64,000 bases of DNA from the NCBI GenBank assembly GCA_041690255.1, contig JAWLHU010000004.1, positions 324,045 through 388,044 on the forward strand, written 5' to 3'. The position numbers and the translations under genes were made by a program. This document shows positions 44,618-55,478 of the stretch, piece by piece. Source of the DNA: JAWLHU01 sp041690255. GTDB taxonomy: Bacteria > Bacillota > Sulfobacillia > Symbiobacteriales > Symbiobacteriaceae. Under the pieces are notes generated by a model. That model made no database searches and was not told where the DNA came from. It saw nothing but the letters and a program-made list of their open reading frames with translations. Numbering within the stretch: position 1 is the first letter of the stretch; each line of letters begins with the position of its first letter.

Positions 44618-46249
44618 CTGGAGATCCGTCTAAGTGAAACGTGGGTCTACCTGCGAATGTCCACGGAAGAGCAGGAGGACAGCCCGGTTACACAGGGGCA
44701 TCACACCCTGGAGTTCATCCAGCAGAACGGCGCCCCATCCTGGGCCAGGACCTATTACGACCTGGGCAAGTCGGGCGGCTCACTGGAGAAGCGGCCGGGC
44801 ATGCTGACCATGCTTGCGGAGGCGGAGCGGCTGCGTCCTGCCTGCATCGTCTTCTACCGGCTGGATCGAGCCTTCCGTAACGCCGAAGAGCAGGCCGTCG
44901 CCCTGAACCGGCTGAAGCGGCTGGGGATCGAGATCCTGAAGGTCCGGGACCCCAACCTCCAGGGACCGATCGGGGAACTGATCGATGGCATCCTGGGCAA
45001 CATCAACCAGTTTGAGCGGCAGTTGACCGGCATGCGGATTCGGGACCACAACCTCGCCATGGCCCAGCGGGGAGAGTGGCCAGGGGGTACCCCTCCCTTC
45101 GGCTACCGGTACATCAAGGCTTCGCGGGAGGCCAGGGGTCGCAAACACGTGACGATGATCCCCGGCCGCCTGGAGCCGGATGAGACCGAGTGGCCCATCG
45201 CCCGGCAGATCTGGGATTGGGCGCTGGCCGGGTATCGCAAGGTGGAGATCGTTGACATGGCAAACGCCGCCGGCTACCGGCGGCGCAGTGGGCTGGCGTG
45301 GAACACGGAGGCCATCAGCCTCATGCTGATCTCCAAGACCTATGCGGGGTACGTCCCCTTCGCCCGCCATGTGCGGATGCACGGGCGCATGAAGCGGCAG
45401 TGGGACCGGGCGGAGTGGTACCCCGGCAACCACCAGGCAATGATCACCATTGAGGAGTGGATGCGGGTCCAGGCGACCACAAACTCACAGATGGGCCAGC
45501 GCAGGGCGCACAGCCGGCCCCGGAACGAGTTGGCGGGGCTGATCCGGTGCGGGATCTGCGGAGGCGTGGTGGTGGCGAACGCCTACACGAAGGATGGGGG
45601 CTACCACTACACCTGCCAAGGCGCCGTGAAGCATGAGGTTGACCATCCGCTCTGGAGTCGTCGGGATTGGGTGATTCACATGGCGATTAAACGCATCCTG
45701 GATGAGGTGGTCAGGGTGATGCCGGAAATGCCTCCTGAGGGGCTCTCGGACAGCCAGCGGGGGAGCATCAAGGAGGAGATCCAGCGGCTCAAGAGCCAGA
45801 TGAAACGGCAGCGGACGCTCTTTGAGCTCGGGGAGTACGATGACGACCTGGAAGAGTACAAGCGGCGGCGCCGGGAATTGGAGGTCCAGGTGGCGGCGAA
45901 GGAGGCCGAGTTGGCGTCCAGTGGCCCATCAGCCGATGAGATGGAGAAACGCTGGGAGCTACTGCGGAACTGGGAGGCCGGGTATGAGGCTGCCCGTGAC
46001 TCCGTTCGAGAGAAGCAGCGGGTCTGGGCTTCTCTCTTCGAGGAGGTCAGGACAACGGCCGAGTCGCTCTCTCTCCGCCTTCGGGACTTCGGGCCGGCGG
46101 TGCCGAGGGAATGGCTGATCGACCTACCTTCGCTCCGGACTCGTCGCCCGGGTTCACGCTGTGGGAAAGGCGTTGTTGGGGAGCGCAAGACCGGTCCCAC
46201 AAGGAGCACACTGAGCACATCATTTCCGACTCCTCGGAGCATGGCGTGA
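44618..46249 (+). CDS. Large serine recombinase 1 (element A)
   Basis: A resolvase-type catalytic domain followed by a recombinase domain and zinc ribbon (LAGLIRCGICGGVVV, then HYTCQG), a coiled coil and tail. The catalytic serine is in VYLRMSTEEQ. An internal ATG at 44657 would start one residue before that serine and remove strand 1, so translation must begin upstream. The only candidate is CTG 44618, 7 nt after CGGGGGG; this gives 543 residues with Ser15. It lies 865 bp from the right attachment copy of element A and presumably integrates and excises that element. Confidence 0.88.
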   Translation: MEIRLSETWVYLRMSTEEQEDSPVTQGHHTLEFIQQNGAPSWARTYYDLGKSGGSLEKRPGMLTMLAEAERLRPACIVFYRLDRAFRNAEEQAVALNRLKRLGIEILKVRDPNLQGPIGELIDGILGNINQFERQLTGMRIRDHNLAMAQRGEWPGGTPPFGYRYIKASREARGRKHVTMIPGRLEPDETEWPIARQIWDWALAGYRKVEIVDMANAAGYRRRSGLAWNTEAISLMLISKTYAGYVPFARHVRMHGRMKRQWDRAEWYPGNHQAMITIEEWMRVQATTNSQMGQRRAHSRPRNELAGLIRCGICGGVVVANAYTKDGGYHYTCQGAVKHEVDHPLWSRRDWVIHMAIKRILDEVVRVMPEMPPEGLSDSQRGSIKEEIQRLKSQMKRQRTLFELGEYDDDLEEYKRRRRELEVQVAAKEAELASSGPSADEMEKRWELLRNWEAGYEAARDSVREKQRVWASLFEEVRTTAESLSLRLRDFGPAVPREWLIDLPSLRTRRPGSRCGKGVVGERKTGPTRSTLSTSFPTPRSMA

Positions 46250-46292
46250 CATCAGTGGCCACATGATGCCCGTAGCTGAGACTCCTACTCTT

Positions 46293-46943
46293 CTACCCTC
46301 TAGCCGCCGATGCTCGATCCGGAAAGAAGGCAGCGGCCAGTCTCGACGGCCGCAGCTTTCCAGCTAGCCCGAAGAACTCGCAGAAACTCATGATTAGCGG
46401 GTTCCAGACCTCGGGATCGATATGGTTAGCCGTGCCCGGGATCAGGATCTCTTCGGACACGTGGACCCGGACGATACGGGTCTCGATTGCCACGAGAGGC
46501 GCTGCCACTCGGGGAGGAGCTTCCCCTACATGGTAGATCGCTTTCACGCTCGCTTCCAACTGAATGGGGCACTGGGCTACACGCGGCGCTCGGACCAGGT
46601 CCGAGGGCACAGCTGTCAGTCCCGCAGCTGCGAACTTATCTGGCTCGTATCGATAGCCCATCTTCGCCTTGTACTCGGGCACTGGGCTCCGCCCAGTCAA
46701 CAGTGCCAAACGGTCGACCACATCCGCCATCTCCGCGGATGGCAGGTTCAGAACACACTCCTGCTCCCGCTCCAGGTTCCTGGCTGTCTGCGACGCGGCG
46801 CTCATCCCGAGCATGCCCGTAGAGTGCAGCCACCACGCTGATGAAAAAGGGGCCAGATTCGGCGAGCCATCTTCGTTTCGAGTGCTCACGAGGACGACGG
46901 GGGTACCAAAGTAGAGCACTTTGGGCTCAATAACCTTGTGCAT
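46293..46943 (-). CDS. Flavin reductase-like (FMN-binding split barrel) protein
   Basis: A 216-residue protein of the flavin reductase-like family. It opens MHKVIEPKVLYFGTPVVLVS and has the FMN-binding NLAPFSSAWWLHSTGMLGM region and an ECVLNLPSAEM segment. Members reduce FMN with NAD(P)H or bind flavin as oxidoreductases. ATG 46943 is 7 nt from AGGAGG. It is convergent with recombinase 1, near the right end of element A, and is likely passenger cargo. Confidence 0.8.
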   Translation of the reverse strand: MHKVIEPKVLYFGTPVVLVSTRNEDGSPNLAPFSSAWWLHSTGMLGMSAASQTARNLEREQECVLNLPSAEMADVVDRLALLTGRSPVPEYKAKMGYRYEPDKFAAAGLTAVPSDLVRAPRVAQCPIQLEASVKAIYHVGEAPPRVAAPLVAIETRIVRVHVSEEILIPGTANHIDPEVWNPLIMSFCEFFGLAGKLRPSRLAAAFFPDRASAARG

Positions 46944-47113
46944 GAACACGCCTCCTTGAGGTGGTAGGGATGACTGTTAGATCCTCACTATACCGTCATA
47001 GAAGGCGTCCAACTATCCGATTCTTGCGCTTAAACTATCCCCGCAGTGGCGTCGCTTTGCAGCGGGATTCATCCCATGTCCGTTGCACAAAGCCGATCAA
47101 ATACTACCTGACC

Positions 47114-47127
47114 CGAAATCGATGACT
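47114..47127 (+). repeat. Element A attachment-site copy (right)
   Basis: CGAAATCGATGACT, identical to 37081-37094. The preceding base context differs, marking the end of element A. Confidence 0.75.
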
Positions 47128-47201
47128 GCGCCGCCGCCTGTGACAAGGTGATCATCAACGGTCGTCTGATCAAGAGCAAGTGTACGGTACTCGACGCGTG
47201 A
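47115..47201 (+). pseudogene. SPOCS (DUF3794) gene, middle fragment
   Basis: From GAA 47115 the frame reads EIDDCAAACDKVIINGRLIK up to AAG at 47172-47174, the first strands of a SPOCS domain, then turns into unrelated sequence and stops at TGA 47199. There is no start codon or ribosome site; TGA lies two codons upstream. It connects to fragment 1 through CGAAATCGATGACT and to fragment 3 through TCAAGA, both in phase. It contributes 16 residues beyond fragment 1. Confidence 0.8.
47170..47175 (+). repeat. Element B attachment-site copy (left)
   Basis: TCAAGA, matching 55882-55887 in the same codon phase (xTC AAG Axx). The identity is short, as expected for serine recombinase crossover sites, and is supported by the coherent protein it reconstructs. 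Confidence 0.65.
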
Positions 47202-47232
47202 AGGCGGCGGACTGTGTGCCCACCGCCTTCGC

Positions 47233-47409
47233 TCATGGTCGGGCTCTATACTGGGTCAGGAACTCAATGACGAATGCTGCAAGTAAGCCGCCACCACCCA
47301 AGACAAGGAGCCAGGGTGAGCGGAAGTTGAGACCATAGCGTTCCCTCATCCACAGACCAAGCAAAATGACTCCAAGGCCCACGATCGGGACATACCACGC
47401 TCGCCTCAC
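47233..47409 (-). CDS. Small two-helix membrane protein
   Basis: A 58-residue protein with two hydrophobic segments (YVPIVGLGVILLGLWM and WLLVLGGGGLLAAFVIEFL) and a basic tail. GTG 47409 lies 6 nt from GGGGGG, better than ATG 47415, which abuts it. No family recognised. Confidence 0.55.
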   Translation of the reverse strand: MRRAWYVPIVGLGVILLGLWMRERYGLNFRSPWLLVLGGGGLLAAFVIEFLTQYRARP

Positions 47410-48126
47410 GCACATCCCCCCTTCGGCGCGTAGTCGACCTGACTGGAGCCGATAGCGGCTAATCAGGAGCAGTTACAACGGGGAGGGCATCTACTGGATA
47501 CCTTCCCCGCCTCCGGTTCGGTCCACCCGGCGACTCAACGTATACCAACTGCAGGCGCTACTTGCTGCCTATGCCTGCCGGCCCGGGGCCAGGGCTGCTC
47601 ACCTGCTCCTGGTCGGTGACCTGCGTTTGGGCTTACACGGGCGCTCGCCTTATCGCAGCGATGACGCCCCGGAAGCGGGCTGAGCACGTCCGTCAGGAGT
47701 TGCTGGAGGCTCCGGGCAGATGCCGCAGGCCTGGCTCATCCGCACCATCGACACGGATGATTCGACCGAGCCCTCTCCCTGGCCTGTGCCGACCTGCTCT
47801 TCGCCCACATGTGCAAGGGGGGATTCTGGTCACATCGCCGCCGCCGATGCACACGTGGCGATGGGGTTTGAGCCGGTCCCGGGTGCCGTCCATACCTTCT
47901 ACGACGGGCAGACCCCAACCGCCGTCTTCGCCCAGCTTGCGCGCGGCTGGCACTGGAGCAATCCTGACCGGCGTCGAGTCCATGCAGAAGGCTGAGACCA
48001 CCGAGGTTGTCCACGCCTCTCTCACGCATAGTCTGAGGCAGAGGTGATGGAGAATGCCCTCCCCTCCCCAACCGTCCCGCCGGCGCCTCCTGGAGGCTCT
48101 CCGGTGGCTGGAAGAGGTGAGCCAAG
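47410..48126. other. Gene-poor left arm of element B
   Basis: No intact gene is convincing here. Short stretches on the plus strand around 47,530-47,690 and 47,740-47,995 have coding-like composition but are broken by stops and frame changes, so decayed genes are likely. I could not assign a family. Confidence 0.45.
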
Positions 48127-49731
48127 TTGGCCCCGCTGATCCTGGTCTACCTGCGCGTCTCCACCGAGGAGCAGGCCAAGAAGGGCCACAGTCTGCCGGA
48201 ACAGCAGGAGGCATGCCAGGCCAAGGCCCGGGAGATTATCCGCCAGCTGGAGGCGGAGAGAGGCCATAAGGTTGACATTCAAGTGCGGGAGTTTGTCGAT
48301 AGCTTTGGTGGCGATCTGTTGGAGCGACCGGTGCTGGAAGAGGTCCGCGCCCTCGTCCGCACACAGCGGGTCACCCACTTGGTCTGCCTGGATCCGGACC
48401 GTTTCTCCCGGAGCCTGAAGTGGCAGTTGATCGTGGCGGATGAGATCGAGGGCCGGGGCACCCGCCTGGTCTTCGTCCAGCAGGAGTACAACCCCGATGA
48501 CATGATGAGCCGGGCCTTTTTCCAGTTCCGCGGCCTCATGTCCGAGATCGACAAAGCCAAGATCCTGGAGCGAACCTCCAGGGGCAAGCGCGGAAAGGTG
48601 AAGTCCGGCCGCCGGCCGAACGGTGCCGCCCCCTATGGGTACCGGCACATCAAGGAGACTGACGAGCTCGAGATCTATGAACCCGAGGCCAGGTGGGTCC
48701 GGGCGATGTTTGAGTGGGTCGAGACCGAACGGATCGGCATCCACCTGGTGGCGAAGCGCCTGAACGAACTGGGCGTGACCACCCGACGTGGGGGCGACAA
48801 GTGGTACCGGTCCACGGTCAGGGAGATGCTCATGAACACCTCGTACGCCGGCGAGATGACCTGCTATCGGCGGGATACCAGGGGCCTGGGAGCTATTCGA
48901 CGCCTCCCTCGGGAGAAGCGCAGAGCGCTTACACCACTGATACGCCCCCGGGAGGAGTGGGCCACCGTGCCCACCCCCGTGATCGTGGACCGTCGGCAGT
49001 TCGATGAGGTGCAGGAGATCCTGGCCGGTAATCCCCGACGAGGCCGGCCAAGGTGCACGGGTCTCCTCAGTAAGCTGGCTCGGTGCGGCCATTGCGGCGG
49101 CCCGATGTCCTACGCCCGATCCTCCGATGCTGACCGGACCTACATCCGCTGTATCCGGAAGTACGCTCACCACCTCGACTACCGACCGGGGACGGCCATC
49201 TGCCCAATGCGCCATCATCGGGCGGAACGGATCGAGGCGGAGATCTGGGCGCAGATATGCCGATGGTTAACCGAGCCCGGGCTCTTGGAGGAGTACCGGA
49301 CCAGCCGTTCTGATGCCTCCACCGTGGCGGGCGATCAGGAGCGGCTGGACCGGCGTCTGGCTACTTTGGAGGAACAGCTGGGCGAAAAGCAGCGGGAGCA
49401 GTTGGCCGTCATCCAGGCCCAGGCCCGCCGATTGATCTCGGAGGATCTGGCCGACCAGCAGTTGGAGCAACTCCAGCGCCATGTCGAGCGAGTTGAGGCT
49501 GCCATAGTCGATGCCCGACTCGAACAGGAGCGGATCGCTCTGCGGGCTGTCCAGCACCGAGAGACAGCCGAACGTTTTGGCGAAGCAGCCCGCGAGATCG
49601 TGACGGAACAAGAGACTATCCAAGCCCGATTGGCCAGTCTGTCACGCGAGCTCCGCCACGAGTTGGGGGTCAGGCTCATTCGCTCTGTCACCATCCACCA
49701 GGACGGTCGGTGGGAGATGGATCCGCACTAG
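48127..49731 (+). CDS. Large serine recombinase 2 (element B)
   Basis: A 534-residue recombinase. The catalytic domain has VYLRVSTEEQAKKGHSLPEQ with Ser12, and the DPDRFSRS helix motif. A recombinase domain and a zinc ribbon (LARCGHCGGPMSYAR, with C at IRCIRK and ICPM) follow, then a long coiled coil. TTG 48127 follows GAGGTGA. It lies about 950 bp inside the left end of element B. A strong terminator follows at 49794-49825. Confidence 0.93.
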   Translation: MAPLILVYLRVSTEEQAKKGHSLPEQQEACQAKAREIIRQLEAERGHKVDIQVREFVDSFGGDLLERPVLEEVRALVRTQRVTHLVCLDPDRFSRSLKWQLIVADEIEGRGTRLVFVQQEYNPDDMMSRAFFQFRGLMSEIDKAKILERTSRGKRGKVKSGRRPNGAAPYGYRHIKETDELEIYEPEARWVRAMFEWVETERIGIHLVAKRLNELGVTTRRGGDKWYRSTVREMLMNTSYAGEMTCYRRDTRGLGAIRRLPREKRRALTPLIRPREEWATVPTPVIVDRRQFDEVQEILAGNPRRGRPRCTGLLSKLARCGHCGGPMSYARSSDADRTYIRCIRKYAHHLDYRPGTAICPMRHHRAERIEAEIWAQICRWLTEPGLLEEYRTSRSDASTVAGDQERLDRRLATLEEQLGEKQREQLAVIQAQARRLISEDLADQQLEQLQRHVERVEAAIVDARLEQERIALRAVQHRETAERFGEAAREIVTEQETIQARLASLSRELRHELGVRLIRSVTIHQDGRWEMDPH

Positions 49732-49793
49732 CCCCTGCCTGCGTCCATCGAGCGAACGACTGTATCCGGACCGACCAGGTACGAAGAGATCAG

Positions 49794-49825
49794 CCCCCGG
49801 CGCCTGTGCGACGCCGGGGGTTTTT
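49794..49825 (+). terminator. Terminator after serine recombinase 2
   Basis: A 9-bp CCCCCGGCG/CGCCGGGGG stem (49794-49802 with 49812-49820) is followed by TTTTT. Confidence 0.88.
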
Positions 49826-49882
49826 GCATGACCATCTGCTGAGGTATCGTGCCCGAAGCCGGACGGAGCGTGCAGCGGTCTG

Positions 49883-52084
<2,202 letters not shown>

Positions 52085-52122
52085 AATGTCTACTCCTCTC
52101 GCTGGGTGAACTCTTGGAACAC

Positions 52123-52135
52123 ATTCACTATGAAT
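52123..52135. promoter_or_regulatory. Inverted repeat upstream of katG, possible PerR/Fur-type operator
   Basis: ATTCACTATGAAT is a 5-3-5 inverted repeat 39 bp before the katG start, extended by partial symmetry on both sides. PerR and Fur control many catalases through similar AT-rich sites. A GGTGCA/TGCACC hairpin lies further up at 52,216-52,233. Confidence 0.35.
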
Positions 52136-52313
52136 AAGTTTCGCCGCCCGTTTGTCTAACCCCTGCAAGTACCTGCGACGCTGTTGCACCGACCTGTCGC
52201 ATGCGGCAAGGGCGGTGCAATGATATGCACCGTCCCGCATCGAGATCACAGAACCGGCGATCGGCTTACGGGCGCTCGGATCGGCCCGCAGCGAGGAGGC
52301 CGGTCGGACAGAT

Positions 52314-52341
52314 AAAAAACCGACGGGTAGATCCCCGTCGG
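52314..52341 (-). terminator. Terminator of a decayed permease gene
   Basis: CCGACGGG/CCCGTCGG (52320-52327 with 52334-52341) is followed on the minus strand by TTTTTT. It lies just beyond the RbsC-like remnant and outlived the gene. Confidence 0.85.
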
Positions 52342-52365
52342 CTTTCGCGCGTGCCTCTTCTGCTC

Positions 52366-52570
52366 TTACTGCTTGGTCTTCTTCATATACGCATCCAGCA
52401 GGACGGCGCCCATGATCACCAGGCCTTTGACGATCTACTGGAAGTTCGAATCCACGTTGAGAATGACCAGCACGTTGTTCAGCATGCCAATGATAATGGC
52501 ACCGACAATCGATCCGCTGATCGAGGCCGAACCACCCGAGAGGCTCGTACCGCCGATTACGACGGCCCAT
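52366..52570 (-). pseudogene. C-terminal remnant of a ribose-type ABC permease
   Basis: About 68 codons on the minus strand read AVVIGGTSLSGGSASISGS, IIIGMLNNVLVILNVDS, then TAG at 52437-52435, then IVKGLVIMGAVLLDAY. These are the last helices of an RbsC-family sugar permease. There is an internal amber stop and no 5' part. Confidence 0.8.
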
Positions 52571-52674
52571 CTGCGCCAGGTAGGCAAGGTGGGGCTGCTG
52601 CCCGGGCTCTTTGACATCAACGAGCCGGTCACGTTCGGTGTGCCCGTCGCCTTCAATCCGTACCTGATTTTATG
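52569..52674 (+). pseudogene. Remnant of a PTS EIIC (lactose/cellobiose family) gene
   Basis: On the plus strand about 34 codons read LRQVGKVGLLPGLFDINEPV then TFGVPVAFNPYLI. The 'FNINEPVIFGLP' block is the hallmark of cellobiose-type EIIC proteins. It abuts the RbsC remnant tail-to-head in opposite orientation, so two unrelated decayed genes are fused here. Confidence 0.7.
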
Positions 52675-52897
52675 CCTCCGCTTTCCTGCTCCAGCGCAGC
52701 TCGATCTCGATCTCCTCGTCCTCGCCGTCGCGGCTGTACTCGAACTCAATGGTCGCATCGGGCGGCATCTTGACCTGCTGTCCGGCGATCTGGATCTCGA
52801 ACCGCTTGCCGGCCTCGAGCGCATCGGCCAGGCGGCGTAACTTGGCGATCACATCTCGGGTCTTATAGGCCTTCTCCACGTCCACTCCCTGTTCCAT
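52670..52897 (-). CDS. Amphi-Trp domain protein
   Basis: A 75-residue acidic protein with the amphi-Trp pattern: DALEAGKRFEIQIAGQQVKM, then IEFEYSRDGEDEEIEIELRW. The domain's function is not known. It starts at ATG 52897 behind ACGGAGGG. It appears intact although it borders pseudogene debris. Confidence 0.75.
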   Translation of the reverse strand: MEQGVDVEKAYKTRDVIAKLRRLADALEAGKRFEIQIAGQQVKMPPDATIEFEYSRDGEDEEIEIELRWSRKAEA

Positions 52898-53096
52898 GGC
52901 AGTCCCTCCGTTGTTCGGTTCTTAGTAAGGTACGCCGCGCCCGGGGACTACCCCTGCTCAGGCAACGTGGGGATGTGGACTGGCAGTCATCTCGCCGTCG
53001 CTGACGTGGTGCATGATCCTCAACCAACCTCAGGAGGAGACTCCTGTCCCCCAGTGAATACATGGTTGGTACGACTTGAGTCGAAGGAGTGACAAG

Positions 53097-54206
53097 ATGG
53101 ACAAGCGGAAGCAGCTCTTCCGTCACAAGCACCCATACGATCTGCGGGGCACGGAGCAGCTCTTTGTGGAGGCGATGGCGCAGAACGCCCAGTTTCAGTA
53201 TGCCAACTGCGCCGACTACCGACGGATTTGCGACATGCAGGGGGTGAATGTGAACAGCATCCGCACCATGGAGGATGTGGCGAAGCTGCCTGTACTGCCC
53301 ACCTTGTATTTCAAACACCACGAGCTGTTTGCCATGCCGAGGGAGCGAATGCTGATCACAGCCACCTCCTCGGGTACCAGCGGCAAGATGAGCAAGATCG
53401 GCTTTGACGTCCGCAGTCTGCTGCATGGCTTGTCCATGGTATTGCGGGTCGGACGCTTCCACAAGCTGCTCTCCCTCGTCCCCTGCCACTACATCATTCT
53501 CGGGTACCAGCCGGGCAAGCATACCGACACCGCCTTTTCCAAGACGGGCTACGGCTTCACATACATGGCCCCCGCCCTCTCTCGCACCTATGCGCTGGTG
53601 TGGAAGGACGGCACGTACGAGCTGAACCTGGAGGGGCTGAAAAAGCAGTTGCGCCGCTCTGGGCGCAGTCTCTTCCCCACTCGTACCATCGGGTTCCCCG
53701 CGTACACCCATATGCTCCTATCCCAGTTGAAGGAAGAGGGCGTCTCCATGACCTTGCCCCGTGGCTCCAAGATTACCATGGGCGGCGGGTGGAAGCAGTT
53801 CTACGCCCAGCGGGTAGAGAAAGAAGTGCTGTATCAACTGGCATGGGATGTGCTGGGTATTGCCGAGAAGGACTGTGTGGAGTTCTTCGGCGCAGTGGAG
53901 CACCCCATTCTCTACACCACGTGTGAGAAGCACCACTTCCATATCCCGGTCTACAGCCGGGTCATCATCCGTGATCCCGACACCCTTGCGCCTGTGCCCC
54001 ACGGCACGCTGGGACTGGTGAACCTCCTCTCCCCCATGACCATGAGCATGCCCATCCTCAGTGTCATGACCGATGATCTCGGCGTCATCCGGGAGGACTG
54101 CGGTTGCGGCATTGATTCCCCCTATCTGGAGATTATCGGACGTGTTGGTGTACAGGACATCACCACCTGCGCTGCCGGCGCCGAGCAACTGTTGAAGGAG
54201 GTGTGA
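53097..54206 (+). CDS. luxE: LuxE-type acyl-protein synthetase
   Basis: A 369-residue LuxE-family protein. It has the adenylate-forming region ITATSSGTSGKMSKIGFD, the LGYQPGKHTDTAFSKTG segment, and a C-terminal half with GGGWKQFYAQRVEKE and FFGAVEHPILYTTCEKHHFH. LuxE activates a fatty acid with ATP and passes the acyl group to LuxC. ATG 53097 is 7 nt from GAAGGAG. It is followed 3 nt later by luxC. Confidence 0.85.
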   Translation: MDKRKQLFRHKHPYDLRGTEQLFVEAMAQNAQFQYANCADYRRICDMQGVNVNSIRTMEDVAKLPVLPTLYFKHHELFAMPRERMLITATSSGTSGKMSKIGFDVRSLLHGLSMVLRVGRFHKLLSLVPCHYIILGYQPGKHTDTAFSKTGYGFTYMAPALSRTYALVWKDGTYELNLEGLKKQLRRSGRSLFPTRTIGFPAYTHMLLSQLKEEGVSMTLPRGSKITMGGGWKQFYAQRVEKEVLYQLAWDVLGIAEKDCVEFFGAVEHPILYTTCEKHHFHIPVYSRVIIRDPDTLAPVPHGTLGLVNLLSPMTMSMPILSVMTDDLGVIREDCGCGIDSPYLEIIGRVGVQDITTCAAGAEQLLKEV

Positions 54207-54209
54207 CCT

Positions 54210-55478
54210 GTGATCTTAGCCCACGGCAAGGTGCATGAGGACTCCGCCCTGCCCCAGTTGCTGGAGACCTTGGAGGCGGACTGTATCCGCGCCATTGCCA
54301 GTCAGTCCATCACGCAGGAACAGGTGATTTCCGCCTGCGATACCCTCGGCAAGCGGATTGCGACGGGCGGCTACGACCGCATCCTGAGGCAGTTCATGGC
54401 GGACTTCCAGATCAGCGAGGCGCACCTGTCGGCCGGGCTGCAGCTATTCTCCCGTGAGAGCTTGGAGTACAAGTGCCGCATGGAGTTGGGCGACATCTCG
54501 GAACCGCTCCGCCATGAAGGGCACCGCGACATCCGCCGGGACCGCTATCCACTGGGCGTGCTGTTCCATATCGCCGCAGGCAACGCGGACGGTCTGCCCG
54601 CTTACAGCGTGATTGAGGGGCTACTGGCGGGGAATATCAACATCCTGAAGCTCCCCTCCGCCGACAGCGGCATCTCCGTTCTGCTCCTGTCGGAGCTGTG
54701 CAAGATCGAGCCCGCCCTGGCCGATTTCGTCTACGTGTTCGATGTGCCTTCTACCGACCTGGACAGCCTGCAGCGATTCGCCGCCGTGGCAGATGCGGTT
54801 GTTGTATGGGGCGGGGACGAGGCCGTCGCCGCTGCCCGCCGCCTGGCGCCTATCAACACCAAGGTCATTCCGTGGGGACATAAGCTGAGCTTCGCCTATG
54901 CCACCCTTGACGCCACCGACAAGGAGTTGACCGCCCTCGCACACCACATCTGCCAGACGAGGCAACTGCTCTGCAGCTCCAGTCAGGGTATCTACGTGGA
55001 CACCGATGACCGCACGGTGCTGGAAGGCTTCGGCAGGCGGTTCTACGAGATACTGCGGTCGGTCAACGCTGCCTACTCGCCCGTGCCGCTCGGCCTGCGG
55101 GCGAAGGCGACGCTCGAACTTTACAATGAGGAATTGGAGCAGCATGTCACGGGTAACACAGTCTACCGTGGCGATGGGGTCAGCGTACTGGTGACGGAGG
55201 AGAGTACCCTCACCCTCTCCTGCCTGTTCCGCAACTGCTGGGTGAAGCCCCTGCCGAGGGAGCAGATTGTGCCTACCCTCAAAGGCCAGAAGGGATATCT
55301 GCAGACGTGCGGTCTGCTCTGTAGCGAGCACGACCGCCTCCCCCTCAGCGACCTCCTTGCTCGGGCGGGGACCGTGCGGATCACCGGGGCGGGTGAGATG
55401 AGCCGTGCGATCGCCGGGGAAGCCCACGATGGTGACTACCCCCTGCGGCTGTACAGCAGGATCGTTGAGATTGGGTGA
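54210..55478 (+). CDS. luxC: LuxC-type acyl-CoA/acyl-protein reductase
   Basis: A 422-residue LuxC-family NADPH-dependent reductase making a fatty aldehyde. It has GVLFHIAAGNADGLPAYSV, the cofactor-binding region around VVVWGGDEAVAAARRLAP, and the presumed catalytic Cys in RQLLCSSSQGIYVD. GTG 54210 is coupled to luxE. Luciferase (luxAB) and LuxD are absent, so the aldehyde serves another purpose, perhaps lipid or wax-type metabolism. The pair is cargo of element B. Confidence 0.87.
   Translation: MILAHGKVHEDSALPQLLETLEADCIRAIASQSITQEQVISACDTLGKRIATGGYDRILRQFMADFQISEAHLSAGLQLFSRESLEYKCRMELGDISEPLRHEGHRDIRRDRYPLGVLFHIAAGNADGLPAYSVIEGLLAGNINILKLPSADSGISVLLLSELCKIEPALADFVYVFDVPSTDLDSLQRFAAVADAVVVWGGDEAVAAARRLAPINTKVIPWGHKLSFAYATLDATDKELTALAHHICQTRQLLCSSSQGIYVDTDDRTVLEGFGRRFYEILRSVNAAYSPVPLGLRAKATLELYNEELEQHVTGNTVYRGDGVSVLVTEESTLTLSCLFRNCWVKPLPREQIVPTLKGQKGYLQTCGLLCSEHDRLPLSDLLARAGTVRITGAGEMSRAIAGEAHDGDYPLRLYSRIVEIG

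Larger units (their letters stand above)
37081..47127 (+). mobile_element. Element A: integrated mobilisable element with serine recombinase 1
   Basis: It is bounded by 14-bp identical sequences at 37081-37094 and 47114-47127, a 10,033-bp period. Cargo, left to right: frameshifted HsdR_N gene, AAA-TOPRIM ATPase flanked by 160-bp repeats, MobA/L relaxase, broken mobC, HNH protein, small protein, large serine recombinase and flavin reductase. The relaxase pair without a mating-channel apparatus fits an integrative mobilisable element. Removing it joins SPOCS fragments 1 and 2 in frame. The boundaries follow from the reconstructed gene. Confidence 0.75.

Noticed and set aside
52085..52570. Upstream extension of the katG frame to 895 residues
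   Set aside because: The extra residues show no similarity to KatG, and ATG 52084 has a good ribosome site.
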